Of a stretch of DNA of 64,000 nt, positions 1-11,239 are shown piece by piece. Made by a program: the position numbers and the translations under genes. The notes beneath the pieces were generated by a model. The model worked only from the letters and a program-made list of their open reading frames with translations, was not told the DNA's origin and made no database searches. The stretch spans positions 1,161,001-1,225,000 of the forward strand of contig NW_027506880.1 of the NCBI RefSeq assembly GCF_052324685.1, given 5' to 3'. The stretch comes from Brachyhypopomus gauderio. Taxonomy: Eukaryota; Chordata; Actinopteri; Gymnotiformes; Hypopomidae. The first letter of the stretch is position 1, and the number at the start of each line of letters is the position of its first letter.

Positions 1-436
1 AGTCAAAACCATTACGTCTTAATGAACCAATACATACATCAGCGGCGAAAATTATTGTAAAAATACCAGGTTTACGTGTTTTTATTTTCTAACATGAGCT
101 AAAGCACAGGGTAGACTCAAACGACAAGAGTTTACAACTTCATCTTCAACCTTTTCAGCCCTGGTGCAAATGTTATCCTCACACGTCCCTGGATTCACCA
201 GTTACAACTACAGACACACTAGAAAAAAAATCTTGTTTCTTATTTTATGTCACCGTTAACTACACGGGGTTGACGCGAACTTAAATAGGTAGATAGATGG
301 GCCTATTATCACAAGAGCTTGTGGTTAGATTTGACAGTGTTCAACGCTGTAGCGAACGGCAGTAACTTTGTTTTACCGCCAAATATGAAAACGATTGAAA
401 CCATTAATAACCCAATTAAATCCACCCAATTAAAAA

Positions 437-515
437 TGTACGATCTGGTAAATGTAGTGGTAAATGTACGATCTGGTAAATGTACGATCTGGTAAATGTA
501 GTGGTAAATGTACGC
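437..515. repeat. short tandem repeat of GGTAAATGTA
   Basis: GGTAAATGTA occurs five times at spacings of 12, 16, 16 and 12 bp, joined by GTGG or CGATCT spacers. No gene context. Confidence 0.85.
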
Positions 516-744
516 TCTTCTGACTTGTCCGCGGTGTAGCACTAGGTCCTGCTTCTCGTCCCGCTTAGCAGTAAATGAATAACATGAATGAAGAACGTTC
601 GTATGATTGAAACGCTATTTGGCCTCTATGAAGGTTCTGGGCGGAAACTGCTGCCCACTGTCATTGAAATAGCCAATTTCGGAAGTGCTCTGTTTGCTAA
701 TTAAGTCAATATGATAATTAAAATATATACATATAATCTCCCGA

Positions 745-766
745 CCCCCCCCCCCCCCCCCCCCCC
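745..766. repeat. poly(C) run
   Basis: A run of 22 C; assembly length may be unreliable. Confidence 0.95.
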
Positions 767-1690
767 AAACAAAAACTCATCGGATCTACACGATTCACGT
801 AGGTCACACTTTTCAACTTCAAAACGGCGAATTTCGCCGAAAGGTGACAGATTTTCATGCCTGAGTGGTGCATCGTAGTGCAGGGGGCTTCCTCTTTCTG
901 AGTGCGGGGCGATGCACAAAAATGGTGGGAACAGCATCTGATCTCAGCCTAGTCTTGTCCTGTTTGGTTCTGATGAACTGGTCTGCCTCAAAATGTGCCT
1001 GCAGAGTGATGTGAGTTTACTCCTCACACATGACAACTCAGTTTTGTCTACCCATATACATATTCCATAGTGGATGAATACACAGTATTAGAGAACACTT
1101 ACTGGATACGTATACACTCATTACACGTATAAAAAACAACCAAGGATGTGCAACAAATTCAAATTCATATTGCATCAATACTCATAATAATCATTTTCTC
1201 CTGTCTTTTTCTTCTCTCTCTCTTTAAGCCAAAGAACCATAGGGGATTCAATGGAGCCTGCAACTAGATAGCACCCTCACCCTGCACCCGAGTCTGTCTG
1301 GAGTCTTTGATTTTTTTTGTTCACTATTCTGTATTTTAATAAATTATGCATTAAGCTTTCCAATAGTGTGTTTATTGTGAAAAGTGCAAATGCAGTGTTC
1401 GATGATTACCTCACATATATATTTGCTGTTGTAATCTTTAGTGAGGGTAAGATTGCTACTGCTTAGTTGAGACAACCATTTTTTTTCTCCTCTCAGTATC
1501 AGTGGGGAAACCATACATTTTTGCTCGATTGGAGCATCCCCATGCAACACAGCAAACCATGGTGGACACTACACAAACAACACAGAGGAAAAGACACAGA
1601 AAAACTGCTTGACATGATATTCATATTTGAGATTATTAGAGATTTATTTAATGAATGAATTGCTGTAAATAAGTGTGTATTAAAAAGACA

Positions 1691-1691
<1 letters not shown>

Positions 1692-1760
<69 letters not shown>
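1692..1760. repeat. (AT)n microsatellite
   Basis: About 69 bp of pure AT alternation. Confidence 0.97.
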
Positions 1761-1767
<7 letters not shown>

Positions 1768-1959
1768 CAATGTATTTTAATGTCATATACTGTCTGAATG
1801 TAAATGTAATGTGTTTTAATGTACCCTTTTAAAGCATATTTCTGCACAATGAAGTCAAAGAAAATTTTCCTTCTGTCAGAAAATGTACATTAGTCATTTA
1901 GATTACTTAGGTCCCCAATACCATGGGATTACAGAAATCACCATGATTTAAAGATATGT

Positions 1960-2350
1960 GTAACGATACAAAGTCGGAGAGACGCGTGCAGATCAACAGG
2001 TCTTTTAATAGGTATACAGAAACGTAAAGTAGTCCTGATGACACAGAACTCCGGGAACAGGCAGGAGTATCAGGCAACCAAATCCGAGGGAGCAGGCTAG
2101 GAACGAGATACCAGGACACAAGCAGAAGTCGGAACCAGAACTGTAGCCGTGGAAACGCTTGGTATGCACACATGAGAACTGAGGCAATACTTCGCAACTA
2201 ATGAAAAGGGAAAGGGGCTTAAATAACAGAGGAACAGACTTGCAGGTGAAATCAATAATCCGGTGATGATGATCTTATTATGGCACTTTGGGCTGGGGAG
2301 AGTGAGGAATTCTGGGTATTTGAGTCCAGTTGGTTGTGTGATGTGACAAT
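1960..2350 (-). other. unclassified repeat-like segment
   Basis: GC-richer than its surroundings, bounded by GTGTAACGATAC (left) and a GTGTGATGTGAC-like right edge. It contains GGGCTTAAATAACAGAGG, comparable in style to the segment at 27442. No coding similarity. Confidence 0.25.
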
Positions 2351-2599
2351 ATGTTAATGTTAGAAAATTAATCTGAATTTCTCACCCCTTCCTGTCCCTC
2401 TAAATATATAAATGAACGTAATATATAACAATTATAAAACAATCAAAGCATTAAACAGCAATGTGCTCTAAAATTAGCCTAAAGTTGGTCGCCATATGTT
2501 CATAATAATCCTCAAATCGCAGTTCTGTCTGTGTGTTTATGCACTCAAATTGAACTTCCTGGAACTATCTGAAGCCTCCGTGAATCACGTGACCATCGA

Positions 2600-2854
2600 G
2601 CGTTTTGAACTTCCGTTGTCGCGACTCTCTCTATACGGCTCTGATGTATAGGGGTGCATGTCACAGGAGGAGTCAGCCACTCTCTCGTGTACGCTCAATT
2701 CCACGTTGATTGGGATGTACAAAAGAAATGTGCGTGGATTCTGGCGTACGCACGGTTTGATACATCCGGATTTTTTTATGCGTACGCCATTTTCTGGATT
2801 TGTACGTACGCCAATTTTTTGTAAGAAATCCAAGTCTTTGTACATGAGGCCCCT
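2600..2854. mobile_element. probable DNA transposon fragment (PIF/Harbinger-like end)
   Basis: The stretch has repeated GCGTACGC motifs and ends CTTTGTACATGAGGCCCC, the inverse of the GGGGCCTCATGT end seen on many fish Harbinger-type non-autonomous elements. The opposite end is not identifiable. The L1-like LINE starts directly after it. Confidence 0.4.
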
Positions 2855-5750
2855 GATGTTTAAATCTAAGCATTCCTTTTATGAACAAGGGGATAAAGCA
2901 GGTAAACTATTAGCTCATCGCTTGCGACAGTCCTGTGCTGCTCATCAGATTTCACAGATCCAAACTCAGTCTGGTGTAACGACTGACCTAGTACAAATTA
3001 ATGAACAATTTAAGCAATTTTATACCTCCTTATATACATCTGAGCAGAACTCCAGACTTCCTTCACTCATGGATGATTTTTTCGGCCTGTTGAGCGTGCC
3101 AAGAGTAGACCCTGATTTCTCAAATAAGTTGGAAGCAGAAATAACTGTAGATGAGCTTAAGAAGGTTATTCACTCTATGCAATCTGGAAAATGCCCTGGA
3201 TTGGATCGTTATCCAGTTGAATTTTACCATAAGTTCATTGACAAATTGGCACCCATTCTGATTGATGTGTACAATTAATCATTTATTTCTTCAAAATTAC
3301 CTTCTTCACTAACACAGGCCTCTATTTCACTTATTCTAAAGAAAAATAAAGATCCATTATCCTGTGCTAGCTACCGCCCTATTAGTTTATCTGTTGACCT
3401 AAAACTTTTATCCAAAATATTACCCATATGTTTGGAATCAGTCCTTACATCTATAATCTCCCCAGATTAGACAGGATTCATCCAAAATAGACACTCCTTT
3501 TTCAACATTAGACGACTTCTTAATATAGTGTATAATTTGTCTTCCTGTAATATTCCAGAAGCTCTAATCTCATTAGATGCAGAAAAGGCATTTGACAGTG
3601 TAGAATGGCAATATATTTTCTATATTTTGGATAAGTTTGGTTTTGGCAAAAATTTCATTACTTGGGTGAAATTGCTTTATACTAATCCTACAGTCTCTGT
3701 CAGAACCAACAATACTTACTCAGAACAATTATACCTCGTATAATCCTATACCTCGTTCTACACGTTAATGCTGCAATTTGAGCCCTCTATTGTTTGCCAT
3801 TGCAATTGAAACTCTAGCTATTGCACTCCGATCAAATCCTTCCATAACAGGTATAATTACGGGTGGGGTTGAGCATAAAGTTTCTCTCTACGCAGATGAC
3901 CTGGTTCTATATTTATCTAATATATCTGTGTCTATTCCAACGATGATTGATGTTCTTTCTTCATTTGACCGAATTTCAGGATACAAACTCAATTTAGATA
4001 AGAGTGAATTGTTCCCACTTGCAAGTTGTGCAAAACTTTCCATTTAAAGTGGCTTTGCATAATTTCACATATCTTGGCATTAAAATTACAGACAAGTTTG
4101 AAAACCTATATAGGTCTAACTATGACCCAATGTTGACCCATTTAAGAGAATTTTGAGCGCTGGTCGTTATTACCCCTATCTCTTGCTGCACGGATTAATT
4201 CTGTAAAGATGAACTCTCTACCAAAATTGTCCTATCTCTTCCTCAATCCCTACCTATATTCTTACCCCAGTCCTTTTTTGGCAAATTGGATGGCATGGTG
4301 TCACAATTTATTTGGAACAAAAAGACTGCTAGATTGGGCAGGGCCCTGCTACAGAGACCCAAATCTCTTGGAGGCTTGGCCTTGCCCAATTTAAAATTCT
4401 ATTACTGGGCAGCTAACCTCAGAATCTTACAATACTGGATTCAACTGGAGAAATCTTCACGTTGTCCATCGTGGATAAATTTGGAGGCTTCCACCTCTAG
4501 ACCTGCCTCATTAACTTCCCTTATTCATACCCCCTTAAGTTCCTTTTCTACACTTAATTTGGATAATATTGTTGTTAAGTCAACACTCAGAATATGGAAC
4601 CAGTTCAGACGCCACTTTAACTTGAAAACTGCTTCTTCTCTGACCCCTATAGCATTAAACCCATCTTTTCATCTTTTAGTCCCTTGGCATTAACAATCTG
4701 AGAGATTTATATATTGATAAAATTTTTGCATCTTTTCAGCAGCTCTCTGAGAGATATTCTCTGCCCAGACAGGACTTTTTTAGATACCTTCAGATTCACA
4801 GTTTTGCTCCCAGTGTAAATCCCATGTTTCCTAACTTCCCAAATATCACATCTATGGACAGTTTTGTGACCCCCTTGTCAACAACCAGAGCGGTCATTTC
4901 AATATTATATCATTTAATCCATTCTTTGCGTCCCACAACACTGCTTGCTGTTAAAACACAGTGGGAGATGGAACTGGGGAACGAGATTCCACCTGAGACA
5001 TGGGAGATTATTTCACACCGCGTTCATTCTTCATCTATTTGTGCAAGGCACGGGCTGATTCAGTGTAAAATTGTAGACCGAATTAATTTAACTAAAGTTA
5101 GATTGTCTAAAATTTATGATGTTGATTCTACATGTGAATGATGTCACCAAGCCCCAGCCACTCATGTACACATGTTTTGGTCATGCCCATCATTGAATAA
5201 TTATTGCTCTGAAATCTTTAACTCTATATGTGTTTGTATCATGACCCCCCCTTGACCTGAATGCAATTACTGCTCTCTTCAGTGTTCCCCCTACAGATAT
5301 ATTCCTCCCAAGGTATAAAGCAGATTTTATAGCTTTCACTACTCTTTTAGCTAGGCCTCACTACTCTTTTACTGAGGTGGAAGTCTTCCACCTCACCTTC
5401 TCACTCTCAGTGGATTACGGAAATACTGAGATGTGCCAAAATAGAGAAAATCAGGTACACCTTGAAGGGATCGTTGAGCACATATAAGAAAATATGGGAA
5501 CATGTCTTTACATATGTGAGGTGCTTACAATCTTTTGTTATTCCTGTGTAATTGGTATTTATCTATTTTACTGTAGTTTTTTGTTTATTATATATTGCAT
5601 TTTTTGTATGTTGTTTTTTTCTGTATTTTATTTATCTATTGTCCTTTTTGTGTGTTTTCTCTCTTTTTGCTTTGTCTTTTTTGATGGGATTGGTTTTTAC
5701 TCTGTATTACATGGAAAACAATAAATAAACCTGGAAAAAAACAAAAAAAA
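2855..5750 (+). mobile_element. 5'-truncated, decayed L1-like non-LTR retrotransposon
   Basis: Broken reverse-transcriptase reading frames occur in order on the plus strand: HSFYEQGDKAGKLLAHRLRQ and SGKCPGLDRYPVEFYHKF (2860-3278), LISLDAEKAFDSVEWQY (3528-3743), SPLLFAIAIE and SLYADDLVLY (3778-4047), then further C-terminal pieces to about 5140. The YADD catalytic box is preserved, but stops and frameshifts separate the pieces. The endonuclease part is missing, so the copy is 5'-truncated. The 3' end is T-rich, then AATAAATAAA and an A-rich tail near 5725-5750. The motifs fit the L1 clade of fish LINEs. Confidence 0.85.
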
Positions 5751-5751
5751 C

Positions 5752-6785
5752 ATCTGGAACTGTGACAAAAAAGCCTGAAAGAAGACGCAAGTATATCTTG
5801 CCACCACACACAGTGAGTGAGAAGGATGGTAAGAGAAGTAAAAAGTTATCCAAAGCTCACTGTAAGAGAACTGAATCAGTAGTAGCATCTTGGGGTTACG
5901 AGGTCTCCCAAATATCCATCATGCGCTATCTACATGCCAACAAGCTGTTTGGGAGGCATGCACGGAGAAAGCCTTTTCTGAGTTATACTCATAAGCATAA
6001 ATGGGTGGAGTTTGCGAAGTGGTACTGGGATTTTTACCATGTTCTTTTGTCAGATGAGACCAAGATAGAGCTTTTGGGCAACAAACACTTTAAGTGGGTT
6101 TGGCATAACATCAAGTATGAGTACGCAGAAAAACACGTCATGCCCACTATTAAGTATTGAGGAGGATCGGTGATGCTGTGGGCCTGTTCTTCCTCTAAAG
6201 GGCCTTGGAAGGATACATGGGATCGTGCACTCTTTTTCAGGACATTCTGAAACAGAATCTGGTGGCTTCTGCCCAAAAGCTGAAGATGGGTAGTCACTGG
6301 GTCTTTCAGCATGATAATGACCCTAAACATGTGGCCAAATCTACTAAAAAATGGCTCACAAGGCTCAAAGTCAAGCTCCTCTCATGGACACCTCAGTACC
6401 CAGACCTCAACCCAATAGAAAACCTCTTCAGGGTGAACTGAAGAGGAGAGTGCATAGGAGAAGATCCAAGACTCTGGACGATTTAGAGAGGTTTTGCAAA
6501 GAGGAATGGTCGAAGATCCCTCTTTCTGTATTCTCCCATCTTGTGAGGAGTTATAGAAGAAGATTAAGTGCTGTCTTGTTGGCAAAAGGAGGTTGTACAA
6601 AGTACACCAGGGTGTAAATAATTGTGGAACAGGTCATTTTATGGGAAATATTTATTTTTTCACTTGAGTTGAAGGTTTTTTTTTCTAAATTTTTTCAGTG
6701 AGATTATGCTTCAGCAATACATTTTTTTTTTAAAGGCTTTTAAAACATTTTAACTAGGGGTGCCAATAATTATGGAGGCAGTGTA
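5752..6785 (+). mobile_element. Tc1-like DNA transposon, 5'-truncated, decayed transposase
   Basis: Transposase fragments run 5762-6617 on the plus strand. They include LSKAHCKRTESVVASWGYEV, FAKWYWDFYHVLLSDETKIE (first catalytic Asp region), GSVMLWACSS in another frame, [18 protein letters not shown] (second Asp) and [13 protein letters not shown] (third catalytic position), ending AKGGCTKYTRV. In-frame stops and a frameshift kill it. The right terminal sequence is present and ends in GGAGGCAGTGTA at 6785. The left inverted repeat and the N-terminal DNA-binding part are absent; the element begins right after the LINE tail. Confidence 0.85.
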
Positions 6786-7334
6786 CTATCTGAAGTGTTA
6801 TATACTGGACTACCTCTTTTACAAGTGATATATTCATGTTTACCTGTACAAGTTTACATTTGTATATTTACCTGTAAATAGGTGAACAATGAAATGACGA
6901 ATGCCCCAAAGTGTCATTTCTCATCCATCAATCTTTTGAATGTACAGAGACAAAATAAGAGCACCCCCTCAATCCCAAACAGGAATGAGTAGTTGATTTT
7001 TTCAATCTAGTATATCAGCAAATACCAACAGAACACAACTGAAAAGATTACAATTAACATCTTACTAGTGATCAGTAACCTTTTTTGCTTCCAGCAAACA
7101 CCATAAATAGTTTAACAACTGTATCTAACTGTTTACACACTTTACATGGGCACTACCACCTTATCTAAACATGTGGTACACTGCTTAATACATGATATAC
7201 TGCAGTACATTATTCTGTTCTCACTCAAATTACCATATCTTGTCATTCATTTTCTGTACCACTTAATCCCACTAGTCAGGGTCACAGGAGACAATCCCAG
7301 CATCTCCAGGCACCATGGGCAGGTCACCAGTCTA

Positions 7335-7336
<2 letters not shown>

Positions 7337-7408
<72 letters not shown>
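7337..7408. repeat. (CA)n microsatellite
   Basis: About 72 bp of pure CA repeat in gene-free DNA. Confidence 0.97.
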
Positions 7409-7411
<3 letters not shown>

Positions 7412-7573
7412 TTTACAATGCAGTCTATTTTAATTTCATTCTTACGGTTTGCAGATCAATTGATCATCTTATTTTTCAGTGGATGTAATTTGGTCATTGA
7501 TTATTCATTAGATTCATTAGATTAATCATTGACTTACTGCACTAAGTCTCTTTATTTCTATTATTTTATTTTT

Positions 7574-8270
7574 GTCACGGTAGGCCGTGAGACGCCCGTG
7601 AGACAGAGACGCCCACTCACACACACACATATCCCTCCTCTGACACTCCCCAGTCTCAGTCACCATGCAACTAATTGTATACAGCTGTTTTTTATTTGCC
7701 CTGCACTATAAACACCCACAGGTCCCGCCGTTCAGTGCTGTGCATTCCTTGAGCGTGCCAGATTGTTTATGCACCCTGAATGTGCCATTGTCGCCTTCTT
7801 CAGCCAAGTATGTGACTGTGTCGCACTCTGCGCTGTTAGATGTTACCGTAGCACTTTCTGCACCTTCTTCTGTTTGCTCAAGTGGACTGTGTATGTCTTA
7901 TGTGCTTCCTATAGACATTAAATATGTCACAGTCCCACTGTCACCTCCTGCTGCTTCAGTATTGTTACAATTGTATTTGTATAATATCTATGCAACTTTT
8001 ATTTTACTTTGGTCTTTGGTGTATTTATTTGAGTTACATTAAGTTATGTCATCTAATTTTTATTGTAGTTACTGTATTTTAACACCTGCTTTATTTACAT
8101 ATCTGTAATTATGTTAATTACTTTGTTAATCCAGTCTTTCTCTCTGCAGTACTTCTGTAACATACCTTCCCTCTGGATCAGTAGTCTTCTATACACTGTA
8201 TATATCCACCTGCTAACTGACATACAATTTTGTAGGAGTTTTTTTATGAGATTTAACTAACCTACCTGCT
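7574..8270 (+). other. unclassified repeat-like segment, no gene
   Basis: It begins TGTCACGGTAGGCCGTGAG and contains CTGCACTATAAACACC, a layout like LTRs or non-autonomous elements of fish. The 125-codon frame at 7665-8042 resembles no family I know and is low-complexity Ser/Val/Leu. No paired terminus was found. Confidence 0.25.
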
Positions 8271-10160
8271 TGCCTACAACCAAGGATGGAAATAGGTGCA
8301 GAAGGATTGACGTGCATAAAACATAAAATATCTGACTCCAAATTATAGTTGGTAAGAATCTAAAAGAACTCACTTCTCAAATAGATCAGTGCAGGTTATA
8401 CATAAACCAACTTTATAAAGTACTCGCTCGCAAGCTGAAAACTTGTGGGCACCTCTGCTTTAGAGGGAATTGGTATTAGCATTGATTTACCTTTTAACTG
8501 ATACCAATAATGAGCTCATCTGGCCCAGTATAGCTATAACCAAGGAAGATCGTGGCTACACAATTAACCAGATTTATTCAATAACCAACAAAATATAAAA
8601 CAATAACATAACCAAAGTAACAAGAATAATACCTAATGGAAACAGAGATACCGACCGGTGTAGGCTGCCTCACGAAGAAGAAGAGCAGAAAGAAGAAGAG
8701 CCCAGAAGAGGAAGAACCCCTACACCCAAAAACCTCCCCTTTTATCCCTCCCCCTCCCTCAGCATATCAAAGGTACAATCTCCTCAGTCTTCTTTAAATG
8801 TGGATAATTGTGCCACACTGAAATTTCAAAATTGTAAGATTACGAACACTAGAATTATGAACAGTACAAAATCTTAGTGGGTATGGATAATCACATGAAC
8901 TACTACACACATCCTGACTCCTATGTGGCCCTTTCTGTTGGATAATCTCAAATCCTTACTGATGGTACAAATAGGAATAAAATACCGCATCATGTTTTGA
9001 ATGCTTACTGTCAAATTTTCAGAATGTGACAAACAATGTGACAAACTGCCTGGAACCGGTTTCCCAACTAAAATTACATCAACATTGAAGGTGAGCTACT
9101 CAGAAGGGTTTATCTTAACTCAGATCTTGCAGTCTCCCTTCATAATTATAAATCCCATTCTGCTTCATATTTGTTTTTTCTGTTACTTGACTATTACCAT
9201 CCCTTCGAAAGTTGAAGGTCCAGAATGATTCATGCACCCAGCACAGTAGCAGATGAAAACCAATGGAAGCAATAAGCAATTGTAATATCATTATAATATC
9301 AATGATAAAACATTTCTGTGAGGTCAAACAGAAATTAATTTCAATTCTCAAATGTTTTGGGGGAAATTTTGTACATTTAATTTCAGTGAAGGTAAACATT
9401 CATGTATGTTTACATACTTTTAGTATGTATGTATATGTACTTTTAAATGAAAAACATCAGACTTAATGCTTAAACTTAAAATAAACGAAACTGTACACTC
9501 CATAGCTCAAAGGTGATATTCTGATAGTGTTATCTAAACCCTAATGTGACAGAATAAATTACTAAGAAAGTTTATGTCCAAAGTAGTGTGTACATGCAAA
9601 TCAACCCTGTGTGTAGTATAAAGGATAGCAAATGCACATTGTACAGACCCAATCTAAGATAAAAAAGGTTTAACACAGCCAACTGCCACAAACCCATTGT
9701 GTGTTTATGCAGATATTCAGCCTGTGCTATGGTTTAATACTGATTACTCACCATAGATAACTGTAGGCTTATATTCATTTTCTGTTAACTCCCTATGAAT
9801 CAGTCAGGGGGAAAAATCACTGATGGAAATGCATGTATTGATCCAAGACAAAGAGGGAGACGGCAATCTCACAAAACCTATTATTATGAAGTGTTTTGTC
9901 TTATGAGGGATAGGGTTGACCTTATAACCTCTAATACATTGAGCAGATGGTTGTGGCATAGAGACAAGAACAACAATTGAAGGTGGACAAATTGACAGAA
10001 AATCAAGGCATGTGATAAACTAAAGGACAACATGAAATACACAGAGCAGGAATCCAAAATGCTTGGGCAGAGTTGCAAAAAACAGCTGCTTTTTATACAT
10101 ACTACTTAAAGAAGAACATTGTGACTAGTTTTTTTTGTTTTTTTTTTTTTACATTAATCA
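8271..10160. other. gene-free stretch
   Basis: AT-rich DNA. Around 8540-8790 an A-rich then GAAGAAGAAGAG-rich then CT-rich block looks repeat-derived. Nothing else is supportable: short frames lack any recognisable motif. Confidence 0.5.
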
Positions 10161-10173
10161 GCTTGAACTGCTT

Positions 10174-10179
10174 TTTATT
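10174..10179 (-). terminator. candidate AVL9 polyadenylation signal
   Basis: Reading the minus strand downstream of the AVL9 stop, AATAAA appears about 885 nt on. I noticed no nearer canonical hexamer. A 3'UTR of this size would be ordinary. Confidence 0.25.
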
Positions 10180-11061
10180 TATGGATAGTCAAAAGGAATA
10201 CACTATTTAAAATGTTTAAATATTTAAAATTTGTTTTACATTCGTTTTGCTTTAAAAAAAAGATAGTGTAAGGTGCATATGTAAAAAGGACAATGCCCTT
10301 CAGTTGCCTTAATTCAGCTCCCCATACTAGTTCCCCAACTTACTAGAGTCCTGAAACACACATGAACCTCCAACTCCAAGTAAAATTAATGTAAACAGTG
10401 TCGCACACTTTTTTTTTAAAAAACAAAAATTCCCATAAATATTGGATCATCAAAAATGGTTCATTGCCAGATATAAACAAAGATATTATGAACTATTAAA
10501 GCAGCATAATCACCATCATGTGTAGCTTCTTGTGCATTTGAAAGAGTAGTGGTAGCATGCCATCTCTGTAGACTTCAAACACCATGTACCATTAACAGGG
10601 CTCAGAGGAACCTGCGTTCCAACTCAACCAGTACACATGCTGCTATCGCCACTGCCATCATGTCAGATCTACAGTTGTTATACAGTGAAATAGGACTCAA
10701 ATGTGGGCATGAGTGGGAAGGGTCACCTCAACAGTGCAAGCAGTAGTCAAGCAGTGAAGCCGTGGTGAAACACGCCCGTGGATGAGAGGAGCGATCCATT
10801 CAAGCTCTGTGTCAAACCACTTTTTATCCAGCTGCTGTTGGAAAAATGTTGGGGTTGTACTTTTAAGACTGGAGGATGATGATTAAGGCATTTTGGAAGA
10901 AGAGGGCTGCATATGCGAGAGACCCTAAATCGGAGTATTAAAATCATATTGCTTCTTGATCAAAATGTAGCTGGAAAAATGAATGTCATGATGAATGTCT
11001 TGTTGCTACAGGTAAAAGACAATGGAGAATAGGATCAGTCTGTTGGAGGTCAAACGGAGGG

Positions 11062-11189
11062 TCACTCCTTATTTGGTGTTGACTCCGAACACGTAGGGCC
11101 TGCTGCTACTGCAGGCTGGGTGGCCAGGGTGGAGAACCAAGACGACATGGCTGATTTTGCAGTTGTTAGAGCTCCACCAACAGACAGAC
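11062..11189 (-). CDS. avl9: AVL9 coding exon 16 (stop codon)
   Basis: It encodes GLSVGGALTTAKSAMSSWFS then about 22 less conserved residues and TGA at 11064-11062. The family ends in the same way (GQSVGGAFSSAKTAMSSWLS plus a variable tail). The acceptor TTTTTGTAG lies only about 15 nt from a long trinucleotide repeat in the intron. Confidence 0.93.
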
Positions 11190-11203
11190 CTACAAAAACA
11201 CAG

Positions 11204-11239
<36 letters not shown>

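Larger units (their letters stand above)
1..1690. other. gene-free stretch
   Basis: Apart from the short tandem repeat and poly(C) noted separately, I see no gene or recognisable element. Confidence 0.5.
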
